A DNA stretch of 64,000 bases, taken from NCBI RefSeq assembly GCF_014650755.1, contig NZ_BMVO01000006.1, positions 1 to 64,000 on the forward strand, written 5' to 3'. The notes below the pieces were generated by a model that saw nothing but the letters and a program-made list of their open reading frames with translations, made no database searches and was not told where the DNA came from. Of the stretch, positions 27,346 to 35,409 are shown in pieces. Both the position numbers and the translations under genes were made by a program. The stretch comes from Streptomyces chryseus (lineage in GTDB: Bacteria > Actinomycetota > Actinomycetes > Streptomycetales > Streptomycetaceae). Position 1 is the first letter of the stretch. Every line of letters starts with the position of its first letter.

Positions 27346-27846
27346 TCAGCCCTGCTGGAACAACTCCGCGGGCAGGGGCTTCAGCAGCGCGTACAGGTCG
27401 TCGGTGATCGGCCGGTCCCAGCTGGCGATCGTGACGAGCACGTTGTCGCTACGGTCGAACTGTACGCAGGAGATGCGGGTTTCGGAGAGTTTGATACGGC
27501 GCACGATCAGCAGGTTGTCGCCCTGCATGACCGGCATGTCCTCGCTGCCGGTCACCGTGACGGGCTCGTCGTTCTCCAGCGCCAGGAGGAGCTGCGCGAC
27601 CTCGAAGGGCACCTGGTCCTCCTCGAGCTCCCGGGCGGGCGAGCCCTCGGGGAGGTTGCCGATGATCATCGCGGGGCCGCGGCCGCCGAACAGGTCGTAG
27701 CGCAGGAAGACACCCTGGCAGCTGCCGTCGGGCGCGGGCAGCAGGCCGGCTCCGAGGTTGCCCGGCCAGTCACCCGGGTCCATGGCCAGGACATCGAATT
27801 CCGGGCCCGCGGGCGTGGCGGAGGGGCGGCGGCGGAGGAAGGACAT
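27346..27846 (-). CDS. Conserved-looking hypothetical protein upstream of signal peptidase
   Basis: A 166-residue soluble protein with no signal or membrane segment. It is acidic and evenly mixed (MIIGNLPEGSPARELEEDQVPFEV, LLALENDEPVTVTG), and protein-like throughout, with normal codon bias. ATG 27846. The gene directly precedes the signal peptidase gene on the same strand and must be cotranscribed, so a role in export or envelope quality control is possible. I do not recognise a family. Confidence 0.8.
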   Translation of the reverse strand: MSFLRRRPSATPAGPEFDVLAMDPGDWPGNLGAGLLPAPDGSCQGVFLRYDLFGGRGPAMIIGNLPEGSPARELEEDQVPFEVAQLLLALENDEPVTVTGSEDMPVMQGDNLLIVRRIKLSETRISCVQFDRSDNVLVTIASWDRPITDDLYALLKPLPAELFQQG

Positions 27847-27987
27847 GCCGCCATGGTACGTGGCCTGGGGGGCCTTCCGGCGTCAGGGGCGGCCCGGGGC
27901 GCGGGGCCGCCGTCGGCCCCGGGGCCCGGTCGCCGTACGGCTCGGCTCTGCGCCGTACGGCTGTCGGGGGGGAGCCGGCGGGGTGCG

Positions 27988-28224
27988 CTACGTCAGGTCG
28001 AAGGCGCCGTTGCGCGCGTTCAGGACGAAGGCGCGCCACTCGGCCGGATTGAAGATCAGCGGGCTGCCTGGGGTGGCGGCGTTGCGCATCGCGATGAATC
28101 CCTCGACGAACGCGATCTGGACGTCGCCCGCCCCCTGACCGCCCGACTGCCAGTCCGCTGTGCTCAGGTCCAGTTCCGGCTTGTCCCGGCCCGCAAGCCG
28201 CTGCGCGGTGATGGTCTCGGCCAC
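27988..28224 (-). CDS. DUF397 protein
   Basis: A 78-residue protein with the DUF397 pattern: a W in LSTADWQSGG, VEGFIAMRNA, then the GSPLIFNPAEWRAFVLNAR hallmark (usually 'PxLxFTPxEWxAFxxGV'). GTG 28224 follows GGGAGGAG by 8 nt; the extension to 28269 is arginine-rich. DUF397 genes normally sit beside an XRE-type regulator, as in the BldB/WhiJ-like and toxin-antitoxin-like pairs of Streptomyces; here no such partner is adjacent, so it is an orphan copy. Confidence 0.85.
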   Translation of the reverse strand: MAETITAQRLAGRDKPELDLSTADWQSGGQGAGDVQIAFVEGFIAMRNAATPGSPLIFNPAEWRAFVLNARNGAFDLT

Positions 28225-28318
28225 GTCCCTGCTCCTCCCGGTTCGTCGTCCGCCGGTCAGCCTAGCCATCGTCCCCGGCGACGGACAGGCCGCGTGGGGA
28301 GCGCCGTGGGGCGGCGGT

Positions 28319-29500
28319 TCAGCCGGGGGGCGGTTCGGAGCCGACCAGCCACATGGCGAAGAACTGCGCGCCGCCGCCGTAGGCGTGCCCCATCGCCCTG
28401 CGGGCGCCGTCGACCTGGTGCTCCCCGGCCTGCCCGCGCACCTGGAGGGCCGCCTCGGCGAAGCGGATCATGCCGGAGGCGCCGATGGGATTGGTGGACA
28501 GGACCCCGCCGGACGGGTTCACGGGCAGGTCGCCGTCGAGCTCGGTGGCGCCGGACTCGGTGAGCTTCCAGCCCTCCCCCTCGGCGGCGAAGCCCAGGTT
28601 CTCCAGCCACATGGGCTCGTACCAGGAGAACGGCACGTACATCTCGACGGCGTCGATCTCCCGGCGCGGGTCCGTGATCCCTGCCTGCCGGTAGACGTCG
28701 GCGGCGCAGTCCTTGCCGGCCTGCGGGGAGACGAAGTCCTTCCCGGCGAAGAGGGTCGGCTCGCTGCGCATCGCGCCGCCGTGCACCCAGGCGGGCGGGT
28801 GCGGGGCGCGGGCCGTCCCGGCGCGTCCGGTCAGGACCATCGCGCAGGCCCCGTCGGAGGAGGGGCAGGTCTCGGAGTAGCGGACGGGGTCCCAGAGCAT
28901 CGGTGACGCCTGGACCTTCTCCAGGGTGATGTCGTGCTCGTGCAGGTGGGCGTACGGGTTCTTGAGCGCGTTGCGGCGGTCCTTGTACGCCACGACGGAG
29001 CCCACGGTGTCGGGTGCGCCGCTGCGCCGCATGTACGCCCGTATGTGCGGCGCGAAGAAGCCGCCGGCGCCGGCGAGCAGGGGCTGCTGGAAGGGGACGG
29101 GCAGGGACAGGCCCCACATCGCGTTGGACTCGGACTGCTTCTCGAAGGCGAGGGTGAGGACGGTGCCGTGGACGCGGGCGGCGATCAGGTTGGCGGCGAC
29201 GAGGGCGGTGGAGCCGCCGACGGAGCCGGCCGTGTGGACGCGGAGCATCGGCTTGCCGACCGCGCCGAGCGCGTCGGCGAGGTAGAGCTCCGGCATCATC
29301 ACGCCCTCGAAGAAGTCGGGCGCCTTGCCGATGACGACGGCGTCGATGTCCGCCCAGTCCAGCCCCGCGTCGTCCAGGGCGCGCCGTGCGGCCTCGCGCA
29401 CGAGACCGGCGATGGAGACGTCCCGGCGGGCGGCGACGTGCTTGGTCTGGCCGATGCCCACGACCGCTACGGGCTCCTTGCCCGTGGCTGTCCTGCTCAT
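28319..29500 (-). CDS. ltp3: Thiolase-fold lipid-transfer protein (Ltp3-like)
   Basis: A 393-residue SCP2-thiolase-fold protein. The position of the thiolase nucleophile reads TAGSVGGSTAL (about 90-100), with Ser where the usual NNNCSTGSTAL motif has Cys, and the C-terminal GHP histidine motif is changed to NPSGGVLSTNPIGASG. It is therefore not a classical thiolase; this matches the Ltp aldolase-type proteins of actinobacterial sterol side-chain catabolism. ATG 29500 overlaps the upstream stop by 4 nt. It is the last of a four-gene operon (hydratase, DUF35, Ltp4-like, Ltp3-like), the same order and sizes that I recall for Rv3516 and Rv3521-Rv3523. It would act with the other thiolase-fold protein and the DUF35 protein. 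Confidence 0.82.
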   Translation of the reverse strand: MSRTATGKEPVAVVGIGQTKHVAARRDVSIAGLVREAARRALDDAGLDWADIDAVVIGKAPDFFEGVMMPELYLADALGAVGKPMLRVHTAGSVGGSTALVAANLIAARVHGTVLTLAFEKQSESNAMWGLSLPVPFQQPLLAGAGGFFAPHIRAYMRRSGAPDTVGSVVAYKDRRNALKNPYAHLHEHDITLEKVQASPMLWDPVRYSETCPSSDGACAMVLTGRAGTARAPHPPAWVHGGAMRSEPTLFAGKDFVSPQAGKDCAADVYRQAGITDPRREIDAVEMYVPFSWYEPMWLENLGFAAEGEGWKLTESGATELDGDLPVNPSGGVLSTNPIGASGMIRFAEAALQVRGQAGEHQVDGARRAMGHAYGGGAQFFAMWLVGSEPPPG

Positions 29501-30558
29501 GACTCCCCCTCCAGGACGGCGACGAGGTTCTGCTGGAGGCAGGGCCCCGAGGTGGCGTGCGCGAGCGCCCGGTCGGACGCGCCGCGGTGGATCCGGGCCG
29601 CCGCCTCGCCGATCCTGATGAGCCCGGCCGCCATGACGGGGTTGGCGGCGAGCGCCCCGCCGGACGGGTTCACGTCGACGTCGTCGCCCAGCCGCAGCGC
29701 CTTGCGCAGGACGACCTCCTGCGAGGTGAACGGCGCGTGCAGTTCGGCGGTGTCGACGGGCTGCTGGAAGGCCCCGGCCCGCTCGGCGGCCAGCCGGGCC
29801 GACGGGGAGTCGGTGAGGTCGCGTACGCCCAGGCTGTGCGCCTCGATGCGGTGGTCCATGCCGCGGATCCAGGCCGGGCGCGCGCACAGCCGGCGCGCGG
29901 TGTCGCCCGCCGCCAGGATCACCGCCGCCGCGCCGTCGCCGATGGGAGGGCAGTCGCCCGTACGCAGCGGCCGCACGAGGTAGTCGCCGGCGGGGACGGG
30001 ACCGCTGAGCTGGGCGTGCGGATTCGCCCTGGCGGCGGTGCGGCTGCGGGCGGCGACCGCCGCGAGGGCGGGCTCGTCGGTGTCGCCGGCGTCGATCAGC
30101 GCCCGCGCCTGGAGCGCGGCCAGGGACACCGAGTCCGGCCACAGAGGGGCGACGCAGTACGGGTCGAGCTGGCGGGTGGTGACGTCCCGGATCTCGCCGG
30201 GCGAGGTCTTGCCGTACGCGTAGACGAGCGCGGTGTCCACCTCGCCGGTCAGGAGCTTGACCCAGGCCTCGTACAGGGCCCAGGCGCCGTCCATCTCCAC
30301 ATGGGACTCGGAGATCGGCGGCCAGGCGCCGACTCCGTCGAGGGCCATGGTGAAGGAGAACGCCCGGCCCGCGAGGTAGTCGCTCGAACCGGAGCAGGTG
30401 AAGCCGATGTCGCCGGTCCTGAGGCCGGTGCCGGCCAGCACCTCGTGCAGCACCGGCATCAGCATCTCGACCTCGGACAGCTCGTCGGAGCGCCGGCGGT
30501 GGTCGGTCTGCGCGAAGGCGACGACGGCGACGTCGCGCCTGCCGGGGAGCCCGGGCAT
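29497..30558 (-). CDS. ltp4: Thiolase-fold protein (Ltp4-like)
   Basis: A 353-residue thiolase-fold protein with VAVVAFAQTDH at the start and NPSGGALAANPVMAAG near the end. The active-site Cys and His of ordinary thiolases are not conserved (the region near residue 85 reads SHVEMDGAWALYEA), again like the Ltp group. ATG 30558 follows the DUF35 stop with no gap (TGA then ATG), so translation is coupled; GGAGC lies inside the upstream gene. By analogy with Ltp2-type aldolases it may form a heteromer with the DUF35 protein and carry out a retro-aldol or thiolytic step on a steroid acyl-CoA. Confidence 0.8.
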   Translation of the reverse strand: MPGLPGRRDVAVVAFAQTDHRRRSDELSEVEMLMPVLHEVLAGTGLRTGDIGFTCSGSSDYLAGRAFSFTMALDGVGAWPPISESHVEMDGAWALYEAWVKLLTGEVDTALVYAYGKTSPGEIRDVTTRQLDPYCVAPLWPDSVSLAALQARALIDAGDTDEPALAAVAARSRTAARANPHAQLSGPVPAGDYLVRPLRTGDCPPIGDGAAAVILAAGDTARRLCARPAWIRGMDHRIEAHSLGVRDLTDSPSARLAAERAGAFQQPVDTAELHAPFTSQEVVLRKALRLGDDVDVNPSGGALAANPVMAAGLIRIGEAAARIHRGASDRALAHATSGPCLQQNLVAVLEGES

Positions 30559-31503
30559 TCAGATCAGCTCCTTGTACGCGTCGTAGTCGGCGTCCGGTTC
30601 GCCGGTGGGCCGGTAGTGGTCGGGGTAGCGGCCGCCCTCGGTCCACACCGGTTCGACGCGCAGGCCCATGCGCACCTGGTCGTACGGGATGCCGCCGATC
30701 CGGCCGTGCAGGGCGAGGTCGGCGCCGTCCAGTGCGATGTGCCCGTAGACGTACGGGACCTCGATGTCGAGGTTGCGGGCCTTGATGTTGACGATGCAGA
30801 AGGTGGTGACGGTGCCGCGCGGGCCGACCTCGACGCGTTCGGCGGTCGCGATGCCGCAGGTGGGGCAGGCGCCCCGGGGCGGCACGTACACCTTGCGGCA
30901 GGAGGGGCAGCGCTCACCGACGGTGCGCCGCTCGGCGAGCGCGTTGAGGTAGTCGGTGGGGGCCCGGCCGGGGCTGTACGTGTAGTCGAGGCGGGCGGGG
31001 GCGACGATGCCGGTGACGGGGTCGGCGAAGCGGCCGTCGTGCGGGGCGGCGGGGGCGCCGGGCTCGCCCTCGTACGGTTCGAAGCAGGCGATGTCGGTGA
31101 TGGCCCCGGCGCGTTCGGCGGCCCAGCGGACCCGGACGCGCATGCCGGTGCGCACGGCGTCGGGGCCTGGGGCGTCCAGGACGTGCAGGAGGGCGGTGTC
31201 GGCCCCGTCGAGTCTCACCAGGACCCAGGCGAACGGGGTGCGCAGGGGCTGGTCGCGCCGCGGGGCGGGGTTCCAGGCCCAGGTGGTGACGGTGCCGGTG
31301 GGGGCCACTTCCACGAGGTCGCGGATCTCCTCGGCGGTGGCCGGGTCGTACTCGACGGGCGGCACGAGGACCTGGCCGCGGGAGGTCTTCACGCCGAGGA
31401 CGGTCCGCTCGCGCAGGCCGGTGAGGAAGGCGCTCTGCACGGGGCCGAGCGAGCGGGTGAAGGGGAACTCGACGACGAGCGGGGCACTGAGGACTTCGGG
31501 CAT
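30559..31503 (-). CDS. Tandem DUF35/OB-fold zinc-ribbon acyl-CoA-associated protein (Rv3521-like)
   Basis: A 314-residue protein of two halves. Residues about 1-150 form an OB-fold of the DUF35 type whose zinc ribbon is lost (SRGQVLVPPVEYDP). Residues about 185-310 hold an intact ribbon with Cys199, Cys202, Cys213 and Cys216 (CPSC...CPTC) and a second OB-fold (GPRGTVTTFCIVNI). DUF35 proteins bind acyl-CoA and form complexes with thiolase-fold partners, as in Ltp2-ChsH2 and archaeal thiolase/HMG-CoA synthase. ATG 31503 has GAGAAGGAG upstream; a GTG at 31533 overlapping the previous stop is the alternative. Its place between hydratase and Ltp4-like genes supports a complex. Confidence 0.83.
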   Translation of the reverse strand: MPEVLSAPLVVEFPFTRSLGPVQSAFLTGLRERTVLGVKTSRGQVLVPPVEYDPATAEEIRDLVEVAPTGTVTTWAWNPAPRRDQPLRTPFAWVLVRLDGADTALLHVLDAPGPDAVRTGMRVRVRWAAERAGAITDIACFEPYEGEPGAPAAPHDGRFADPVTGIVAPARLDYTYSPGRAPTDYLNALAERRTVGERCPSCRKVYVPPRGACPTCGIATAERVEVGPRGTVTTFCIVNIKARNLDIEVPYVYGHIALDGADLALHGRIGGIPYDQVRMGLRVEPVWTEGGRYPDHYRPTGEPDADYDAYKELI

Positions 31504-31529
31504 GGACGGCTCCTTCTCGGGCGTCGTTC

Positions 31530-32333
31530 TCACGCGCGGCGGTAGTGGGGCTCACGCTTCTCGGCGAAGGCGCGGGCGCCCTCCTTGGCGTCGTCGGTGT
31601 CGAAGACGGGCCAGCCGCGCCGGAGTTCGGCCGCGAGGCCCTCCGCCTCGGTCAGCTCCGCCGTCTCGTACACCGACGCCTTGACCGCCTCGACGGCGAG
31701 CGGGCCGCAGGCGTTGATCCGCTCGGCGATGGCGAGGGCCTTGTCGAGGGCGGTGCCGTCCGGCACGACATGGCCGACGAGCCCGATGCGTTCGGCTTCC
31801 TCGGCCGGGTACGGGCGGCCGGTGAGCAGCATCTCCAGGGCGTGGGTGCGCGGGATCTGGCGCGGCAGGCGCACGGTCGAGCCGCCGATGGGGAACAGGC
31901 CGCGCCTGACCTCGAAGAGGCCGAAGGTGGCGCTGCGGCCCGCGACGCGGATGTCGGTGCCCTGGAGCATCTCCGTACCGCCTGCGACGCAGTATCCCTC
32001 GACGGCGGCGACGACCGGTTTGCGGGGGCGGTGGTGGCGGAGCATGGCCTTCCAGTGGAGGTCGGGGTCGGCCTTCATGCGGTGGCGGTACTGGTCGCCG
32101 CCCATCCCCTGGTCTCCGGCGAGGGCCTTGAGGTCCATGCCGGCGCAGAAGTCGCCGCCCGCTCCGGTCAGCACGACGGAGCGGACGCCGTCGTCGGCGT
32201 CGGCGGCGAGCCAGCCGTCGTACAGGCCCACCAGCATCGGCAACGACAGCGCGTTCTTCGCCTCGGGCCTGTTCAAGGTGAGCACCAGCGTGGCGCCTTC
32301 GCGCCGTACGTCGAGGTGTTCCGTACCACCCAT
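31530..32333 (-). CDS. echA19: Enoyl-CoA hydratase/crotonase (EchA19-like)
   Basis: A 267-residue crotonase-fold enzyme. Oxyanion-hole segments GDFCAGMDLKAL and VEGYCVAGGTEMLQGTDIRVAG are complete and the C-terminus closes with DDAKEGARAFAEKR. These features, especially AGGTE(I/M)LQGTDIRVAG and the end motif, resemble mycobacterial EchA19, which hydrates a steroid side-chain enoyl-CoA. ATG 32333 has GGGAGG 9 nt upstream. First gene of a leftward operon and divergent from a FadD19-like ligase, the same arrangement as fadD19/echA19 in M. tuberculosis (from memory). A near-KstR box lies 24 bp upstream. Confidence 0.87.
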   Translation of the reverse strand: MGGTEHLDVRREGATLVLTLNRPEAKNALSLPMLVGLYDGWLAADADDGVRSVVLTGAGGDFCAGMDLKALAGDQGMGGDQYRHRMKADPDLHWKAMLRHHRPRKPVVAAVEGYCVAGGTEMLQGTDIRVAGRSATFGLFEVRRGLFPIGGSTVRLPRQIPRTHALEMLLTGRPYPAEEAERIGLVGHVVPDGTALDKALAIAERINACGPLAVEAVKASVYETAELTEAEGLAAELRRGWPVFDTDDAKEGARAFAEKREPHYRRA

Positions 32334-32356
32334 GGACTGCCTCCCGTCTCAGGAAC

Positions 32357-32370
32357 GAGAACAGGTTGCA
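32357..32370. promoter_or_regulatory. Near-match to the KstR box (GAGAACAGGTTGCA)
   Basis: Matches TNNAACNNGTTNNA at 7 of 8 fixed bases (G instead of the first T). It lies 24 bp upstream of the EchA19-like start in the divergent region, as in KstR-controlled sterol genes. Confidence 0.5.
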
Positions 32371-32387
32371 GTAGGGCGGCCCCTACT
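32370..32387. promoter_or_regulatory. 18-bp inverted repeat in the divergent region
   Basis: AGTAGGG / CCCTACT, with a 4-nt centre, directly next to the KstR-like box. Could be an operator or a hairpin in the leader of the leftward operon. Confidence 0.4.
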
Positions 32388-32398
32388 TCAATAGTTTT

Positions 32399-32413
32399 CT
32401 GACAGGCAGTCAG
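32399..32413. promoter_or_regulatory. Palindrome CTGAC-N5-GTCAG (candidate shared TetR-type operator)
   Basis: Perfect 5-bp arms CTGAC/GTCAG in the fadD19/echA19 divergent promoter region. A near-identical site at 52535-52549 precedes another acyl-CoA operon. Confidence 0.5.
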
Positions 32414-32465
32414 TTTTCTTCGGTGCGGCCTCTTCCCACTTGGTGCGGGCTTTGCTCTGATGACC

Positions 32466-32475
32466 GTCGTACGAC
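32466..32475. promoter_or_regulatory. 10-bp perfect palindrome GTCGTACGAC before the FadD19-like gene
   Basis: Lies 36 bp before GTG 32512, where a promoter or repressor site would be expected. Short, so weak evidence. Confidence 0.25.
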
Positions 32476-32511
32476 CGTCGAGCAATTCCGCAGCCCGGGT
32501 CAGGAGGAACG

Positions 32512-34146
32512 GTGGAGTACAACCTTGCCGACCTGTTCGAGTCGGTCGTCGACGCGGTCCCCGACCGTGAGGCGCTCGTGTACGTCGATTACCCGGGTAC
32601 GGGCGCCGAGCGCCGGCTCACCTACGCCGAGCTGGACGCGGCGGCCAACCGCGTCGCCCACCACCTGACCGACGCCGGCGTGAAGCCGGGCGAGCACCTG
32701 GGGCTGCACCTCTACAACGGCGTCGAGTACCTCCAGACCGTGCTGGGCTGCCTCAAGGCGCGCGTAGTGCCGGTCAACGTCAACTACCGGTACGTGGCGG
32801 AGGAACTGGTCTACCTCTACCGGGACGCGGACCTCGTGGCGCTCGTGTTCGACGCCGAGTTCACCGAGCGGGTCGCGGCCGCCCTGCCCCGGACGGAGAA
32901 GCTCCGCCATCTGGTGCGCGTGGGCACGGCGCCGGCCGGCGCGCCGGAGCCGGCCGTCCGGCCGGTGCCGTTCCCGGCGGCCGAGGCGTCGGGCTCGGAC
33001 GGGCGGGGCTTCGGGCCGCGCTCGGGCGACGACCAGTTCATCATCTACACCGGCGGCACCACCGGCATGCCGAAGGGGGTGATGTGGCGCCAGGAGGACC
33101 TGTTCTTCTCCGGGCTCGGGGGCGGCGCGCCGACCGGCGAGCCGGTGAAGTCCCCCGAGGAGCTCGCGGAGCGGGTGGCGGCCGGCGGGGACGGCATCAC
33201 CTTCTTCCCCACTCCCCCGCTGATGCACGGCACGTCGACGCTCACCGCGTTCATCGGGTTCTTCTTCGGCCAGCGCGTCGTCGTGCACCGCAAGTTCGTG
33301 CCCCACGAGGTGCTCCGTACGATCGAGAAGGAGAAGGTCACCAGCGTGTCGCTGGTCGGCGACGCCATGATGCGGCCGCTGGTGGACGCGCTGAACGGGC
33401 CCATGAGGGACACCGACTGCTCGTCGCTGTTCAGCGTCTCCTCGTCGGGCGCGATCCTCTCGGAGACGGTGCGCGAGCAGTTCCGGGCGCTGGTGCCCGA
33501 TGTGATGCTGCTGAACAACTTCGGCTCGTCGGAGTCCGGCTTCAACGGCACCGCGACGGACGACTCGGGTCCGGGCAGGGGGTTCAGGCTGCGGGTCAAC
33601 TCCCGTACGGCCGTGGTCGATCCGGCGACCAACGCACCGGCGGCGCCCGGCGAGGTGGGCCGCATCGCGCAGCGCGGGCACGTACCGCTGGGGTACTACA
33701 ACGACCCGGAGAAGACGGCGGAGACCTTCTTCCAGGCGGGCGGCGAGCGGTGGGTGCTGCTGGGCGACATGGCGACGGTGGACGAGGAGGGCATCGTCAC
33801 CGTGCTCGGCCGGGGCTCGCAGTGCATCAACACGGGCGGCGAGAAGGTGTATCCGGAGGAGGTCGAGCAGGCGCTGAAGTCCCATCCGGACGTGTACGAC
33901 GCGCTGGTGGCCGGGGTGCCCGACGAGACGTGGGGCAACCGGGTGGCGGCCGTGGTGCAGGTGCGCGGGGGCGCGGACGCGCCGGGCCTCGACGCCATCC
34001 AGGCGCACTGCCGGACCCGGCTCGCGGGGTACAAGGTCCCCCGGCAGCTGGTGATAGCGCCGGAGATACAGCGCTCGCCGAGCGGCAAGGCGGACTACCG
34101 GTGGGCCCGTTCGGTCGCGGCGGACTCCGGCGGCCCTCAGGGGTGA
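32512..34146 (+). CDS. fadD19: Acyl-CoA synthetase (FadD19-like, AMP-forming)
   Basis: A 544-residue ANL-family ligase. AMP-binding P-loop IYTGGTTGMPKGVMWR (about 180-195), LLNNFGSSESGFNG, the hinge region GRGSQCINTGGEKVYPEEVE and catalytic Lys in SPSGKADYRWA. The last phrase and the VMWRxED segment are very like mycobacterial FadD19, which activates C24-branched sterol side chains to CoA thioesters. GTG 32512 follows AGGAGGAAC. It diverges from the echA19-like operon over 178 bp that hold several palindromes. The true substrate could also be another branched or long-chain acid. Confidence 0.87.
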   Translation: MEYNLADLFESVVDAVPDREALVYVDYPGTGAERRLTYAELDAAANRVAHHLTDAGVKPGEHLGLHLYNGVEYLQTVLGCLKARVVPVNVNYRYVAEELVYLYRDADLVALVFDAEFTERVAAALPRTEKLRHLVRVGTAPAGAPEPAVRPVPFPAAEASGSDGRGFGPRSGDDQFIIYTGGTTGMPKGVMWRQEDLFFSGLGGGAPTGEPVKSPEELAERVAAGGDGITFFPTPPLMHGTSTLTAFIGFFFGQRVVVHRKFVPHEVLRTIEKEKVTSVSLVGDAMMRPLVDALNGPMRDTDCSSLFSVSSSGAILSETVREQFRALVPDVMLLNNFGSSESGFNGTATDDSGPGRGFRLRVNSRTAVVDPATNAPAAPGEVGRIAQRGHVPLGYYNDPEKTAETFFQAGGERWVLLGDMATVDEEGIVTVLGRGSQCINTGGEKVYPEEVEQALKSHPDVYDALVAGVPDETWGNRVAAVVQVRGGADAPGLDAIQAHCRTRLAGYKVPRQLVIAPEIQRSPSGKADYRWARSVAADSGGPQG

Positions 34147-34210
34147 GCGCGCGGGCTGGGGAACAGGCAGCCGCCGTCCGGCAGGGTTCGGACGGGGTAT
34201 CAGGACACGC

Positions 34211-34435
34211 ATGAAGCTGACCGACCCGCTGAAGTACGCGTCGCTCGCGCTGGGCCTGTACGGGGTGTGCGTACTCGTGCTCCGGTTCGGGCGCGACGGC
34301 ATGGGATGGGGCCAGGCGCTGCTGATCGGCGTCGTGGTGACGCCCGTCGTGTGCCTGTGGAGCCGGCTCCAGGACCGCCTGAACCGCGGGGCCGGGGATG
34401 CGGGCCGGCGGTGGCGCGCGAGGCGACGGGCCTGA
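34211..34435 (+). CDS. Small two-helix membrane protein
   Basis: A 74-residue protein with two membrane segments (YASLALGLYGVCVLVL and QALLIGVVVTPVVCLW) and a strongly basic C-terminus (RRWRARRR), which should remain in the cytoplasm. ATG 34211 has AGGA a few bases upstream. It lies 64 bp after the FadD19-like gene on the same strand. No family recognised. Confidence 0.7.
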   Translation: MKLTDPLKYASLALGLYGVCVLVLRFGRDGMGWGQALLIGVVVTPVVCLWSRLQDRLNRGAGDAGRRWRARRRA

Positions 34436-34493
34436 CGACGCGGGACCCCGGTCCGCTCCCGGGCGCATGTCGCGCCCGGGAGCGGCCGCCGTG

Positions 34494-35246
34494 TCAGTCC
34501 CGGCCGACGTCCTCGCTCAGGACCTCGCCCGTCGTGGCGTCGATGTCGAGCGTGGTCTTGTTCCAGTCGTCGGTGGACACGACCTCGACGGACCAGATGA
34601 CGTCGCCGCTGTCGGCGTCGTCGAGCTCCATGGAGGTGATCGTGCCCTTCTTCCGGTCGGTGGCGGCCTTCGCCACCTGCTCCGGGGTCTGCTTGATCTT
34701 CGTGATCCAGGAGGCGCGTTCCGCCTTGTCGTCGGCGTCCTGACCGGGGTCCGTGCGGGACCGGATGACGTCGCCGGACTCGGCGTCGATGCGGACGTTG
34801 TGCTCCGTGCCGTCCTTCTCGGACACCTCCGCCACCCATACCGGTTGCCCGGTCCGGGGGCTCGAAGTGGGGCTCGGGCTGCCCGTGGGGCTGGGACTCG
34901 CGGAGGATCCACTGGACCTGCGCTTCAGCTCGATCGAGAGCAGCGTGCTGCCCGACACCTCGCCCACCGCCGTGGCGGCGGCCTTGTCGGCGGTCACCTT
35001 GGCGGTCGGGACCAGGGCCTTGCGTGCGGCCTGGTCCTCGGTGAGCCGGCCGGTCCCCGAAGGGCTCGGGGAGGTGGTCTGCCGGACCTCGGGCCGCCCC
35101 GGCGCGGCATGGGACGTCCCGGTGTCGCCGCCACTCCCGCACCCGCTGACGAGCGCGCCGGAAGCCACGGCGCAGAGGGCGGCCAAACGGACGCGCCGGG
35201 CACGCGGGCTGCCGGCGCGGTTCCTGCTGATGGACCGAAGGTTCAT
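34494..35246 (-). CDS. PepSY-domain lipoprotein
   Basis: A 250-residue exported protein. Basic N-terminus, hydrophobic ALCAVASGALVSGC with a VSGC lipobox (Cys about 36), then a Ser/Thr/Pro linker. Two PepSY units follow (about 75-165 and 180-250), recognisable by NVRIDAESGDVIRSR and TTLDIDATTGEVLSED. A low-complexity SPSPTGSPSPT stretch inserts in the first. PepSY proteins are thought to modulate proteases or bind peptides in the envelope. ATG 35246 has only a weak ribosome site. Convergent with the small membrane protein gene. Confidence 0.85.
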   Translation of the reverse strand: MNLRSISRNRAGSPRARRVRLAALCAVASGALVSGCGSGGDTGTSHAAPGRPEVRQTTSPSPSGTGRLTEDQAARKALVPTAKVTADKAAATAVGEVSGSTLLSIELKRRSSGSSASPSPTGSPSPTSSPRTGQPVWVAEVSEKDGTEHNVRIDAESGDVIRSRTDPGQDADDKAERASWITKIKQTPEQVAKAATDRKKGTITSMELDDADSGDVIWSVEVVSTDDWNKTTLDIDATTGEVLSEDVGRD

Positions 35247-35409
35247 GACCGCACGATTAACCTGCCCGCCGCTCCGGCATGTCGCCGGACGCCAAGAGTC
35301 ACCCGATCGCACGGCCGTTCGCCGCCGCCCGCGCACACCGGGGAGCGCGGGGACGCGGGGTCGGGGGCGGGAGGTCGTGACGGGCATCGCGCGGGGCGGC
35401 CCGGTGCGC

